The position numbers and the translations under genes were made by a program. Under the pieces are notes generated by a model, which saw only the letters and a program-made list of their open reading frames with translations, ran no database searches and was not told the DNA's origin. Positions 11,807-22,911 of a stretch of DNA of 64,000 bases are shown piece after piece; position 1 is the first letter of the stretch; every line of letters begins with the position of its first letter. Location: the NCBI GenBank assembly GCA_039654915.1, contig CM077599.1, forward strand, positions 67,012,501-67,076,500. The letters run 5' to 3'. Origin of the DNA: Aquilaria yunnanensis (lineage: Eukaryota > Streptophyta > Magnoliopsida > Malvales > Thymelaeaceae).

Positions 11807-14800
11807 TCATATCACCTTTCTCGATGATCTCCCTGATGAGATGATAGCGTCGAAGTATGTGTTTGAATCACTGGTGAGATTGAGGTTCATTAGCCTGTGC
11901 GATTGCTCCATTGTTGTCACAATAGGCTCTATAGGGTCGGTAATGCTTGGAACCACTCCAAGTTCAGTGATAAACTTCTTGATCCAAATTGCCTCATTCA
12001 AAGCATCAGAGCAATGTACTCAGATTGCGTTATAAAGTCGGCTACTGTCACTTACTTTGAACTACTTTGAACTCTTCTAGTTCACAGCACCACCACCAAT
12101 ACAAAACACATAACCAGATTGTGATATAAAATCATCCTTATCAAATTGGAAACTAGCATCGGTGTAATCCCTTATAACGAGCTCATTTTCATCTCCAAAG
12201 ACCAAGAATGCATCCTTAGTCCTTTGTAAGTGCTTAAGGATGTTTTTAACCGCCATCCAGTGACTCTCACCGGGGTTTGATTAGTACCTGCTCGTCAAGT
12301 TTAAGGCATATGAGACATCGGGATGAGTACATATCATAGCATATATGATAGATCTAATTGCTGAGGTATATGGAATCTTACTCATGCGCTCTCTCTCCTT
12401 GGGTGTACTCGAACACTGAGATCTAGAAAGAGTTATACCATGTGACATGGGCAAGAATCCTTTCTTGGAATCTTGCATGCTAAACCTCTTTAACACCTTG
12501 TCAATGTATGTACTTTGACTTAGGCCGAGAAGCTTTCTAGATCTATTTCTATAGATCTTTATGCCTAACACATAAGCTGCTTTACCCAAGTCCTTCATAG
12601 AGAAACATTTCCCTAGCCAAGTCTTTACAGACTGTAGCTAGGGAACGCCATTCCCGATGAGTAGTACGTCATCTACATACAACACTAAAAAGACAATAAC
12701 GCTTCCACTAACCTTTGATTGCTTCATCAAAATGAAGATTCCAACTTTGAAAAGCTTGCTTCAGTCCATAAATTGACATTTGCAACTTGCACACTTTATT
12801 GGCATTCTCAGGAGTGACAAAACCTTTAGGTTGTGTCATGTACACATCCTCAAGTAACTTTCCATTTAGAAATGCAGTTTTGACATCCATTTGCCATATT
12901 TCATAATCATAGTATGCAGCAATAGCCAACAAAATTTGGATGGATTTAAGCATGGCAACTGGTGAAAAAGTTTCATCATAGTCAATACCATGAATTTGCT
13001 TAAAACATTTTGCAACCAATCTTCCCTTAAAGGTAATCACATTACCATCCATGTCAGTTTTCTTCTTGAAAACCCATTTACACCCTATAGGTTTGACCCC
13101 CTCAGGTAGATCAACCAAAGTCCATACTTGGTTTTCATACATGGATTCCAACTCAGATTTCATGGCCACTAGCCACTTCTCAGAGTTAGGCCCCGATATA
13201 GGTTATTGGTAGGTTGTGGGCTCATATTGATCCATGAGCATCGCAACGCCAGTGTGAGTCACGAGAAATCCATATCTCTGAGCTCACGCTGAATCTTACC
13301 AGACTTACGTGGGCTCTGTGCTATAGGAACAGACTCTTAAACCACAACATCTTATGGTGTTTGTTCAGGTTCGAAATCCCCTTTTTGTTCTTGAATTTTT
13401 TTCAAATTCTACTTTCCTCTCACTGGTTACTTTAGAGATAAACTATTTCTCTAGAAAGATACCAGTTCTAACAACAAACACTTTTTGCTCAGAATGATTG
13501 TAGAAATAGTAACCCTTTGTTTCTTTGGGATACCTAACAAAAAGGCATTTATGAGATTTGAGCCCTAGTTTGTCAAAGGATTGACGTTTCACATAAGCGT
13601 CATAGCCTCAAATCTTCATAAAGGACAAACTGGGATGTCTCTTACTCCATATCTCATATGATGTCTTTTGAACCAATTTAGATGGAACTCGGTTTAGTGT
13701 AAAAGCGGCTGTCTCTAGAGCATGTCCCCCAAAAGAGTTTGGAAGGTCAGCTTGACTCATCATAGATCGAACCATATCTAGCAGAGTTCGATTTCTCATT
13801 TCAGATACATCATTCCATTAAGGTGTACCAGGTAGAGTGAGTTGTGATACTATACCACACTCCTTTAGATAGTCCAGGAATTCTCGATCCAAGAACTCTC
13901 CACCTCGATCTAATTGAAGTACTTTGATACTCTTCCCGAGTTGATTCTCTACTTCATTAATGAATTATTTGAACTTTTTAAAGGATTCTGACTTGTGTCT
14001 CATGAGATACATATAGCCTTATCTACTGAAGTCATCAGTAAAGGTAATAAAGTATTTGAAGCCTCCTCTAGCATGTGTAGACATAGGGCCACGTACATCA
14101 CTATGTATGAGTCCTAGTAAGTCATTAGCCCATTCACTTTGCCCTGTTAATGGGGCTTTGGTCATCTTGCTCAACAAATATGACTCACTTGTCTCATATA
14201 ATTCAAAATCAAATGAGTCCAAGAGTCCATCCTTATAGAGCTTGGATATGCGGGCCTCATTTATATGACCCAAGCAACAGTGCCAAAGATAAGTCGGGTT
14301 CGAATCATTCAATCTAACATTCTTAGTATTCACATTATAGATTGGATTTTTGAGTTCTATAACATACAAGCCATTGCTAAGTTGAGCATTATCGTAAAAG
14401 ATTTCATTCAAATAAATAGAATAACATTTGTCCTTTATTATAAATGAAAAACCTTTCTTGTCCAAACAATAAACAGAAAACAAATTTCTACTAATATTAG
14501 GCACAAAGTAGCAGTTGTCTAATTCTAAAACTAATCCACTAGGTAAAGTGAGAACATAAGTCCTTATGGCTAAGGCAGCAACCCTTGCTCCATTTCCAAC
14601 ATGTAGGTCTACTTCACCTTAGGCTAATCTTCTACTCCTACTTAGATCCTGCACATTTGCACAAATGTGATATCCACATCCAGTATCCAATACCCAAGAT
14701 GAGGAAGTAGAAAAGTTAGCCTCTATAACAAGAATACTTGAAGTAGAAGTCTTACTTCCCTTATCTTTAGCAAGTTCTTCAAGATAAAGCTTGCAGTTGT

Positions 14801-15575
14801 GCTTCCAGTGTCCAGGTTGCTTACAATGGAAACACTCCCCTTCCTTTGCCACATCACCCTTTGGTTTTAGTGCAGCTGAAAAAGAATTAGCATTGGACTT
14901 TCCTTTAGCTTTATCCTTCTTCTTGTTGGCTTTTCCATTTCCCTTGCCCTTTTGAACCATCAAAATTGGATTAGCCTTCTTAAGGTTTTGCTCAATAGTT
15001 TTGAACATGGTGAGCAATTCAATGAGGGACTTGTCAAGGTTGTTCATGTTATAGTTCATGACGAATTAACTATAACTTTCAGGCAACGATTGCAAGACTA
15101 CATCAACAGTCAATTCTTTCTGAAGAGCAAATCCCAAACTCTCAAGATTCTCAATGTACCCAATCATCTTGAGTGCATGAGGACCCATGGGACTTCTTTC
15201 AGACATTTTTCACTGAAACAATGCCTTAGAGGTTTCAAACCTCTCATGCCTAGCTTACTCTTGGAAGAGCATTTTGAGATGTTTGATCATATTAAATGCC
15301 CCCATGTTTTCATTTTGCTTCTGAAGCTCAAATTCCACGGTAATAAGCATAAGGCAAGCAACATCCAAAGCATCATCAGAATGCCTCTTGTGAGCATCCC
15401 TTTCAGCTTTTGGAGCAGTGGAGGTAGGCTCATTCGAAATGGGCTGCTCTGGGACATAAGCCTTTCGCTTGAGGACTATCCTCAAGTTTTGGTACCATTT
15501 GAAAAAGTTGGTCCTATTCAATTTTTCTTTTTCAAGGATTGATTGCAACAAAAGTGTCGATGTGTTTTGTGCCAT
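11807..15575 (-). pseudogene. Copia gag-pol polyprotein, decayed
   Basis: Gag begins at 15575 (N-terminal region with NRTNFFKWYQNLR). The knuckle CFHCKQPGHWKHNC and the protease motif WVLDTGCGYHIC lie in 15059-14619. Integrase pieces are at 14504-14019 (HCCLGHINEARISKL, HSDVRGPM, FTDDFSR) and 13799-13608. Reverse transcriptase is at 13169-12708 (QMDVKTAFLNGKL, YGLKQA) and 12598-12281 (DLGKAAYVLGIKI). An RNase H remnant lies near 12000-11807. The order PR-IN-RT-RH is diagnostic of Ty1/copia. Several frameshifts and stops break the frame, so the copy cannot encode a working polyprotein. Confidence 0.9.
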
Positions 15576-17059
15576 GGTTATCTACAACAATAAATATGCA
15601 ATGTAAAATTCATGTATTTTAATTCATTTAATAAGGACTTTTATTAAACGATACTCGCCCTATTTTCCTCAAAATAATAACCCTCAATATTATTTCAGAA
15701 CACCTCAGCGCTAAGGTATTCTAGTGGGCCAAGATCCATATTTCATCACAACATGAGTCAGCTTTGGCTTTTCTCTTAAATTACAGTTATTTAGGTAGGC
15801 AACTCATTGCCAATTACATCTCATGAAACTCTTGGATAGTTGGGTGAACAACACTTGTCCAAGCTCATCTCATGAACTTAAGCCTAACTCTATGCCTCTA
15901 AGTCCCAAATCTTATTAGGATGACTTAGTTAAGTCAGACCCAAAGTTAGCAATTTAGATATCACTATTATCTCATTGCGCCTTACCAAGATGAACATAGG
16001 TGCTTTGATTTTGCAAACCCATCCAATGTTGATCAAAGTCTTGACGAGAGCCAACATTTGGCAGACATCACATTTAATGACTTAATATTTGTTTAAGGGA
16101 TTTTTTCTTTTGATTTCAGCAATTTGTTATCTTCGGTTGTCTTATACATGCATCACATACAAATATAAAACATGCAAATCATGCTAACAAGAAAGCAAAT
16201 GTGACATAGTTATAGCCCCAAACTATGCGATATTCTCAAGCCAATGAGAATATCATAAAAGCTTAAGAAAAGAAAAGGGTCTTCACAAGCTCTTTCTCCT
16301 CCTTTCTTGGTTGCCCTTTTGTTGTCACCTCCTTGGGCATACCACCTTGGACGTTCCCATAATGTACCATTGCATCAATAATAGAAACATCGAGTTACAT
16401 TCGAGGGGAGTAAGGTGAGAAGAAAATGTACAATAAGAGTAACAAGAAAAGGCACGACTCACAGACTGTATTTATAAGTACAATCAATCAAAGGCTATGA
16501 CCATGCACCATGCTTTAAATACCAATCAGCATAACATGTCAAATCTCATTTAACAAAAATGCATGCCAATTAATGCGCGTTGATTAACCAGTTTTTATTA
16601 ATGTAGCGCTTTGCATACGGTGGTCCCGTGGGGTGAAGGGGAGTCGCCCTTGTGGGGGGTTGCGAAGGGGCACACCCTCCCCCCCCCCCCCGGTGCAAAA
16701 AAATTATCTTACAATTGTGTTGATCAAGATATTATATTTCGAGCAAGTAGGCACTCAAGACATCTCTATTCGAGCCACCAAAAGTACTCTACTTTCGGTG
16801 CCCGAATAGGCTGAATTCGATCTATGCTAGGGTTTTGCAACTATTGCAAGAGTCTTAATCCATATAGGTATCTCATACCAATCAATTTCGGGTCAATCTC
16901 ATTAACCAATTTTTGTCATTTCTTCATATATCTCATATATTCATTACGATTTCCGGTTTCATGCATCATGAATCAATCTAATTAATCATGGCCGAAAGCA
17001 ACCGAACACACAATATCATGCGATTGTACATTCAATCTTGATTTAGGGTTTCACCAGTA

Positions 17060-17071
17060 GCTCTGATACCA
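17060..17071 (-). other. Primer binding site, tRNA-Met
   Basis: Minus strand TGGTATCAGAGC, a perfect match to the plant initiator-Met-tRNA primer consensus. It is one base inside the terminal segment. Confidence 0.9.
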
Positions 17072-17072
17072 C

Positions 17073-17125
17073 TGTAGGGTTTCAGTTAAATTCCGTTGTG
17101 CTTGTTTGGCTCCCGTAACCCTACA
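17073..17125 (-). repeat. 53-bp 5' terminal segment replacing the 5' LTR
   Basis: Minus strand TGTAGGGTT...GAAACCCTACA. The first 39 bases are a reverse-complement match (about 7 mismatches) to the last 39 bases of the 3' LTR. The last 10 (AAACCCTACA) match the same LTR end in normal orientation. It directly abuts the GTGGG duplication. Confidence 0.75.
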
Positions 17126-18578
17126 GTGGGATGATTCTCTAGTAACATAAATTTTATATTTTCAAAAATCAACATATATGAAAAGAAGGTAACTATTTTA
17201 TATACTAACACATTTTACAAAGAAATGATAAAGATGTACATTGTTTGTGAAAAAATAAAAAGTGAAAATGGGTTGTTGTGGAAAAATATGAAATAAAAAA
17301 ACACATGTATTTAAACTATTGAATTAATTGTAGGACTTTAGTTAGTGAGTTTTTTTTAAATAACTTTCTGCATAGCATCTGCTGATTACTAATTTATAAA
17401 CCTACACATTAGAGATAGAAAAACATCTTTACACTATATTTACGATAAAATAGCTAAAATCAAGTGATGAAGAAATAAAGAATAACGGTTGCAAAAGTGC
17501 AATAGCTGACATCGGATTAAAATAAAGGCTATTGTTGACATAAAAATTGTCTTTGGGCGAAATATAAATTTAGGGACTCCTCTTAGCTTAGTTAGCTTAT
17601 GAGCAATTGTTAATAGTTATGTTGTTTGTGGTTGAACACGAGAGTGAATAGGTTGCTTTAAAGAAATATAAGTTTCTTATTTATTTAAATTTATTTTTAG
17701 AGTAAAATGATTTTAGGGCACTCTATTTAGGAGAAAAATCTTGAAAAGAAATTGGTGATGAAGAATGTTGTAAGAGGAGACAAAAGTGTTCAACTCTCTT
17801 TAAATGGAAGGATAATTAATGGCTTTTATACTACTTTAAAAATAAGATAAATTGGTTGGATAATAGCAAATTTTTATACTTTCGCCATAAAATTCTATTG
17901 CTTATTATGCATATGCATGAATTTGTGGATTTATAAGTATCATCTAAACGCATTTGGGGATTTATGAATAGCATTTAAATTATTCTTCTCGGTATTCATG
18001 AAATAGTAAGATAATCTTTGTAGTTTGACTATCAAGTTCATGTTACTATTCATGGAATATTATTAGGATGATCTTTATAGTTTGACTTTCACTTTACTTT
18101 GTTCATTAAATATATATAGATATACATTATTGAGGATTCCTAAATAAAATTATATTTTCATTATTTTCATACATACGTGATGTGTGGAAATAAAAAAAAT
18201 ATATTTAACCTATACTCCATGGATATGAAATATTATTGATTATATATCATAGAATAAATACAAATAAGATTATAATTGTAACATCAAATACTTTGTTTAT
18301 TATTGAACCTTAATGACTTTAAAAATTTAATTAACATTTATATAGTATAATATGTGATTGGAGAATTGATCTTTAGAAAAGTAAAAAATAGAATGGATAT
18401 TTTGTAGAATTATAATTTGTGATTTCATTTCCCAAAGGACCAAAGTGAAATATTTTTATGACTTTAGGACCAACATAGAATGGTTAATACGTTAGAAACT
18501 AAAATAGTATTATATTTGAAGTTAGGAGACTGTTCGATAAAATTTACTTAGCTTGTATATAATACCTCTATAAATTTA

Positions 18579-19031
18579 GGCAAAATTACAAAAACCACCT
18601 TATGGTTTGGTTTAACCTACACTTTGCTCCTTCTATTTTAAAAAACCTACATTTTACCTCTTATTTCCTTTACAGTGTTCGACAACAACTTTTGAAATCC
18701 TAATCTAAACTGTTTAATAGCCATATTCCAGTAATTTTAATATTTTTTATATTTTTTCCAGAGCCAACAGACCTTTAAAAGATGCTGATATTAATTTACC
18801 AAAAGGAAAATATATTTACAGAAAGAAAAAATTAATAATTTAAAATATCTATTAATTATAAAAAATATTTGAGAGATTGAAATTACTGTAAGAAGACTAT
18901 CATATAGTTTAAATATAGTTTCAAGAGTTGTTATTATAAAAAATATAGGGGGTAAAGTGTAGGTTTTTAAAAATAGATAAGCCAAACTATTTGTTATGGC
19001 ATACCTCAAGGGGGGCAATTGTAAGTTTCCC
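18579..19031. mobile_element. Mutator-type MITE, 453 bp, copy 1
   Basis: Flanked by a perfect 9-bp duplication ATAAATTTA (18570-18578 and 19032-19040). The termini are long imperfect inverted repeats (GGCAAAATTAC... and GGGAAACTTACAATTGCCC read inward), followed by 'aacctacactttgc' type text. It is collinear with, and the same length as, 22450-22902. Non-coding. Confidence 0.8.
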
Positions 19032-19231
19032 ATAAATTTAATCAACATTATAGAAGTATAATATGTGATCCCCTTTAGAGAGTAACCAAAGCGAAACATT
19101 TTTAATATGTTTGAAATCAAAACAGAGTGGCTAATAAGTTATATACTAAAACAATACAACATTTAAAATTAAGGGGCCATCTACTAAACTTATTCAATTA
19201 GTATATTTATTGCTAGAGCCTAACTTATCAA

Positions 19232-19243
19232 TACATACATACA

Positions 19244-19279
<36 letters not shown>

Positions 19280-19281
19280 TC
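19232..19281. repeat. (ATAC)n then (AT)n microsatellite
   Basis: About ten ATAC units followed by a short TA run. Confidence 0.95.
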
Positions 19282-19284
19282 AAG

Positions 19285-20265
19285 GAGAAACCTACACATT
19301 CCCCAAGACCACTTTCTTTAACATTAATTTCATAGTATATTTGTAACATTAATTTTAAAATTTATTTGTAATAGTTAATACTTAAGTCCTTATATAACTC
19401 TCACTTCAAAATTCACTAATTCCCCAAAACTATTTGTTTTACCATTAATTGCATAGTGTTTTTGTAAGATTTAATAACTTATGCCCTCATACAATCATGA
19501 GTCCAAAATTTAGAATTTGAATTGTAATTCTTGATGAGCTCTTTCTATCATAGTAAAGAGTCATTGAAATTCTATTTTTCATATATTTTAGTAATTGAAT
19601 TTTTATATATATGTGTAAATGAAAAACTAACCCACTTCCCAATGCTGCTACCTTTAGCATTAACCTCATAGTATATTTATAACATTAATTTCAGAATTCA
19701 TTTACAATAATTAATACTTAGGTACTTCTATAGCTCTCATTCTAAAATTCATCCATTTCCTCAAGACTATTTCTTTTATCATTAATTGTATAGTATATTG
19801 TATTGTTTAATAACTTAGCCCATCATATAATCATGACTCTAAAATTTAGATTTTAAAATATAATTTTTAGTGAGCTCTTTGTGCTATAGTAAATAGCCCT
19901 TAAAATTATACTTTTTATACATTTTAGTAATTGAATTTAAATTTTTATCATCTTGGCATAATAAAACACCATTAGCTTTTGTTTCCTTCTTAATGGCTCA
20001 CTAATAATATTGTCTCTTAATAAGTTATTTTAAATAGATTCAATCTCTTTGTTGCCATTTAGTAGCTTTAATTTCCATTAAAGTGGTCTAACTACAATTT
20101 TATTAGGTTTCAATGGTATTAATATTGTCTATCCAAGTTCTTCAAGACCACTTCCTTTAGTATTAACTTTATAGTACATTTATAGCATTAATTTAAGAAT
20201 TTATTTACAATAATTAATAGTTAGGTCCATTAGATTGCTTTCATTAAAAATGTATTTGGTTTCAA
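19285..20265. repeat. Degenerate tandem array, about 340-bp unit
   Basis: Units start near 19290, 19627 and 20132 (the third partial, separated by unrelated DNA). Each has a 'cattaa...catagtatattt' core followed by 'aattcatttacaataattaat', and the first two share 'gagctcttt' and 'attttagtaattgaatt'. Half-units are also related to each other. No coding potential. Confidence 0.7.
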
Positions 20266-20283
20266 TAATATTGTCCAACCAAC

Positions 20284-20285
<2 letters not shown>

Positions 20286-20333
<48 letters not shown>
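20286..20333. repeat. (TA)n microsatellite
   Basis: About 24 uninterrupted TA repeats. Confidence 0.95.
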
Positions 20334-20335
<2 letters not shown>

Positions 20336-20599
20336 TCACACTTGCTTTTAGCACACACTCAATATTATCATTCATTCCTTTCATTTTTTCCTATCATCTC
20401 TTGCTACCTTTCTTCATTTCTTCACTAATATATATTTTTAGATTCTTTCCAATGTTAAAGATGAAGTAGTTATTTAAAGAACTGATAGATTTTATTATTA
20501 TTTTTTATTTCCTAGTATTTGAATTTATAAAATGGACAAATATATTCATTTATGAATCTTTTCTTACTTTTATAGTCTCTCGACATAATGTGTTGCATT

Positions 20600-21281
20600 G
20601 GAGAAATTGTCTCCTGATATGGCTAATTAGATTATTCAAGTAAGAGTGTATCATTTATAAGATGTTTTAAATTTTTGAAAAGGTGATTAATTTATCATTA
20701 CCAAATTTGTTCTTATGGATGATAAAGAATTTTTTTTTCCCTCCATTCTATTAAATTTTACAATTTATTCTTTTCTTCCCACTATAAATATATTTCATGA
20801 TTTTTTATTGGCTACTATGTCTTTAGTTTACATATGCAAGGTGTGACAATTCATGGGACTATCAAAAACTTTTGGTACATAAGTTTAAAGGAAAGCTTCG
20901 TGAAAGAAGTATATATATTTTCAAGAATTTCTAAATAAGAAGGTTTGCTAGGTCATAAATATACACCCATTTATGATCCACCTTACTCAAAATACACAAA
21001 TCTACGGCATGGACCATGAACCTCATGATTTTCCCATGCATAAATTTGAGTTTGCTGCTTTTGACTAATGTAGCACACGTGTTGACTAAGAAGAATTCCT
21101 TACAAGTTTTTCTAAAATTTTTCCAAAATATAGTCGAATGCTGTATGTACTATCTATATATCATTATTTCAATTCATTTTTGCAAGGAAAATGTTATGGA
21201 AGTTGTTGTGGAGGTTGGTACAATAGAGAAACAAATTGTTAAGAGTGATTCAATTGACACTTTAACCATAAAATTATAGGA
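20600..21281 (+). pseudogene. RPA70-like (Helitron-type) single-stranded-DNA-binding protein remnant
   Basis: Fragments in several frames resemble the first OB folds of plant replication protein A large subunits, including those carried by Helitrons. Near 20602 the text reads LEKLSPDMAN-stop-IIQVRVYHL. At 20845-20930 it reads CDNSWDYQKLLVHKFKGKL then REGS-like RERSIYIFKNF. Near 21020 it reads HDFPMHKFEFAAFD. At 21190-21280 it reads VMEVVVEVGTIEKQIV...TIKL. The order matches the OB-A to OB-B layout. Stops lie between pieces, so it is dead. No Helitron helicase or CTRR end was found nearby, so the source is open. Confidence 0.5.
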
Positions 21282-22089
21282 TTTAAGGTATTTTCTACAT
21301 TATGATATTCAATGTTTTTCCTTGAACCGTTTGTATATATTTTTCACTAATTTCCATCTTCTTTTTTTTTTTTTTTACATCAGGAACATGGTTAGAGTTC
21401 TCCAAATTTTTTTTAGCGAAAAAGGAAGAAAATAAATTATCTTGTGTTATAGGAGTTTTCAGTTCTTTGATCGTCAAAACTTTTCAAGGTTTCTAATATA
21501 TTATACGTTCTCTCAACCAATTTAGCTTTACTTTTCATTATACTATAATGTAAACTTTTTAATTAACTTATTTTTGTATATAGGTCGACCAAGCTTAAGA
21601 ACTTCAAAATTGAGTAAAATTTATTTAAATCTTTAAAATCCTAAGGTTGATATTATAAGGGATAATTTTAATTAATAACTTGAATTAATATGTCTTACCT
21701 TAATTAATAACTTACCAGCCATGATTTTATATTATATAGTTAAATACATATAATGGTTAAAACACTACAAGATTATGTAGATGAAATTATAAAAGATTTG
21801 TAATCTTAACAACTAAGATCTATTTCATTATAATTACAGGTTCTATAAGGAGTAATGCCTCACATTGAATAATATTATTAATAAAAAATAAAAATTTGGA
21901 TAATTTTTGTATTATAGAGTTAGACTATATATACAAACAATGAAAACATAACTTACATTTTAACATATAAACCCAATTTCAATTCAATGAATAATTTTCA
22001 TGTGTCACATGGGCTGCTCAACTAATATACATACATATATACAACAAGATTTTGGCCAATAAATGTGGGACAAAAAAATCTTTTAAAAT

Positions 22090-22440
22090 ACACATTATAT
22101 CCAACATTTATAGCGGTCGTTGATGACATTGGCACGCTGTATGAGTTGGTTCTCGGAACATCGTGGTGGAACATGCAGAGAATTCCGGATTTTCAGGTTC
22201 CGCCCCAGTCTCCGCTCAGATTCGGGTCTATCTTTCAACCCCGAAAAGGCTTTGCAATTAGTGGTCTACTCTACGCTGGGCCGAATTCAATCAGTGCCGA
22301 AGTTGGTTTTTTGGACCGTACTGGGCCTCCATTTGAATCTCTTCCAGGACTAAAGACGGGCTTTCTGGCGTCTAAGACATGCCAGCCCATAACAATAAGG
22401 TTATTATTTATGGCCGGTTAGCATTATATAATAGTGCCTT
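22090..22440. other. GC-rich island with TGGGC-type motifs, unknown
   Basis: About 330 bp with clearly higher GC than the flanks. A 118-codon frame is open at 22065-22421 (+), but the protein is not recognised. Several TGGGCC/GGCCCA-type motifs occur (near 22278, 22323 and 22384), as in plant site-II promoters. It could be a promoter relic, a captured exon or a transposon end. Confidence 0.3.
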
Positions 22441-22449
22441 TTTAATTTA

Positions 22450-22902
22450 GGGTAAATTGCAAAAGCACCCCTGTCATTTAATCTAACCTACAGTTGGCCT
22501 CTCTAATTTAAAAAACTTACACTTTACCCCCTACTTCTTTTATAGTGCCCTACAATAACGTCTGAAACACTAAATTAAACTATCTAATAACCATATTCTA
22601 GTAATTTGAAGATTTTTAATATTTTTTTATAGCTAATTGACCTTTAAAAAATACTAATATGCATTTACAAAAAATGTATTTATAGAAAGGAAAAACTGAT
22701 AATTCAAAATATTTATTAACTATAAAAAAAATATTAGACAGAGTGGAATTACTAGAAGATGATTATCATAAAGTTTAAATTATAGTTTTAGAAGTTGTTA
22801 TCAGATAGTATAAAAGAACTAGGGGCAAATTATAGGTCTTCAAAAATAAAGGGGCAGACTGTAGGTTAGGGTAAACCTCAATGGGTTAATTCTAACTTTC
22901 CC
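22450..22902. mobile_element. Mutator-type MITE, 453 bp, copy 2
   Basis: Flanked by a perfect 9-bp duplication TTTAATTTA (22441-22449 and 22903-22911). Inverted ends GGGTAAATTGCAAAAGC and GGGAAAGTTAGAATTAACCC are followed by a shared CTAACCTACAG. Same length and order as 18579-19031. Non-coding. Confidence 0.85.
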
Positions 22903-22911
22903 TTTAATTTA

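Larger units (their letters stand above)
10284..17125 (-). mobile_element. Ty1/copia LTR retrotransposon, 6.84 kb, abnormal 5' end
   Basis: Flanked by perfect GTGGG duplications (10279-10283 and 17126-17130). On the minus strand the order is: a 53-bp terminal segment, a tRNA-Met primer site, a leader of about 1.5 kb, decayed gag-protease-integrase-RT-RNase H (the copia order), a polypurine tract, and a 1.39-kb 3' LTR. The two outer ends are inverted copies of each other over about 39 bp, instead of the direct LTR copies expected. The element sits inside copy B of the unclassified repeat. A poly-C run at about 16679-16691 lies in the leader. Confidence 0.9.
10172..18569. repeat. Unclassified dispersed repeat, copy B, split by a copia element
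   Basis: 10172-10283 and 17126-18569 together align with 4223-5560. The join coincides with the 5-bp GTGGG duplication around the copia element. Landmarks kept include a minus-strand TATAAAAG at 17824-17830 and TTCAACTCTCTTTAAA near 17788. Confidence 0.65.

Noticed and set aside
12281..14447. Plus-strand frames across the first copia element
   Set aside because: They are antisense shadows of integrase and RT remnants on the minus strand.
16611..16814. 67-codon frame over the poly-C run
   Set aside because: Lies in the copia leader, antisense to the element, with no protein features.
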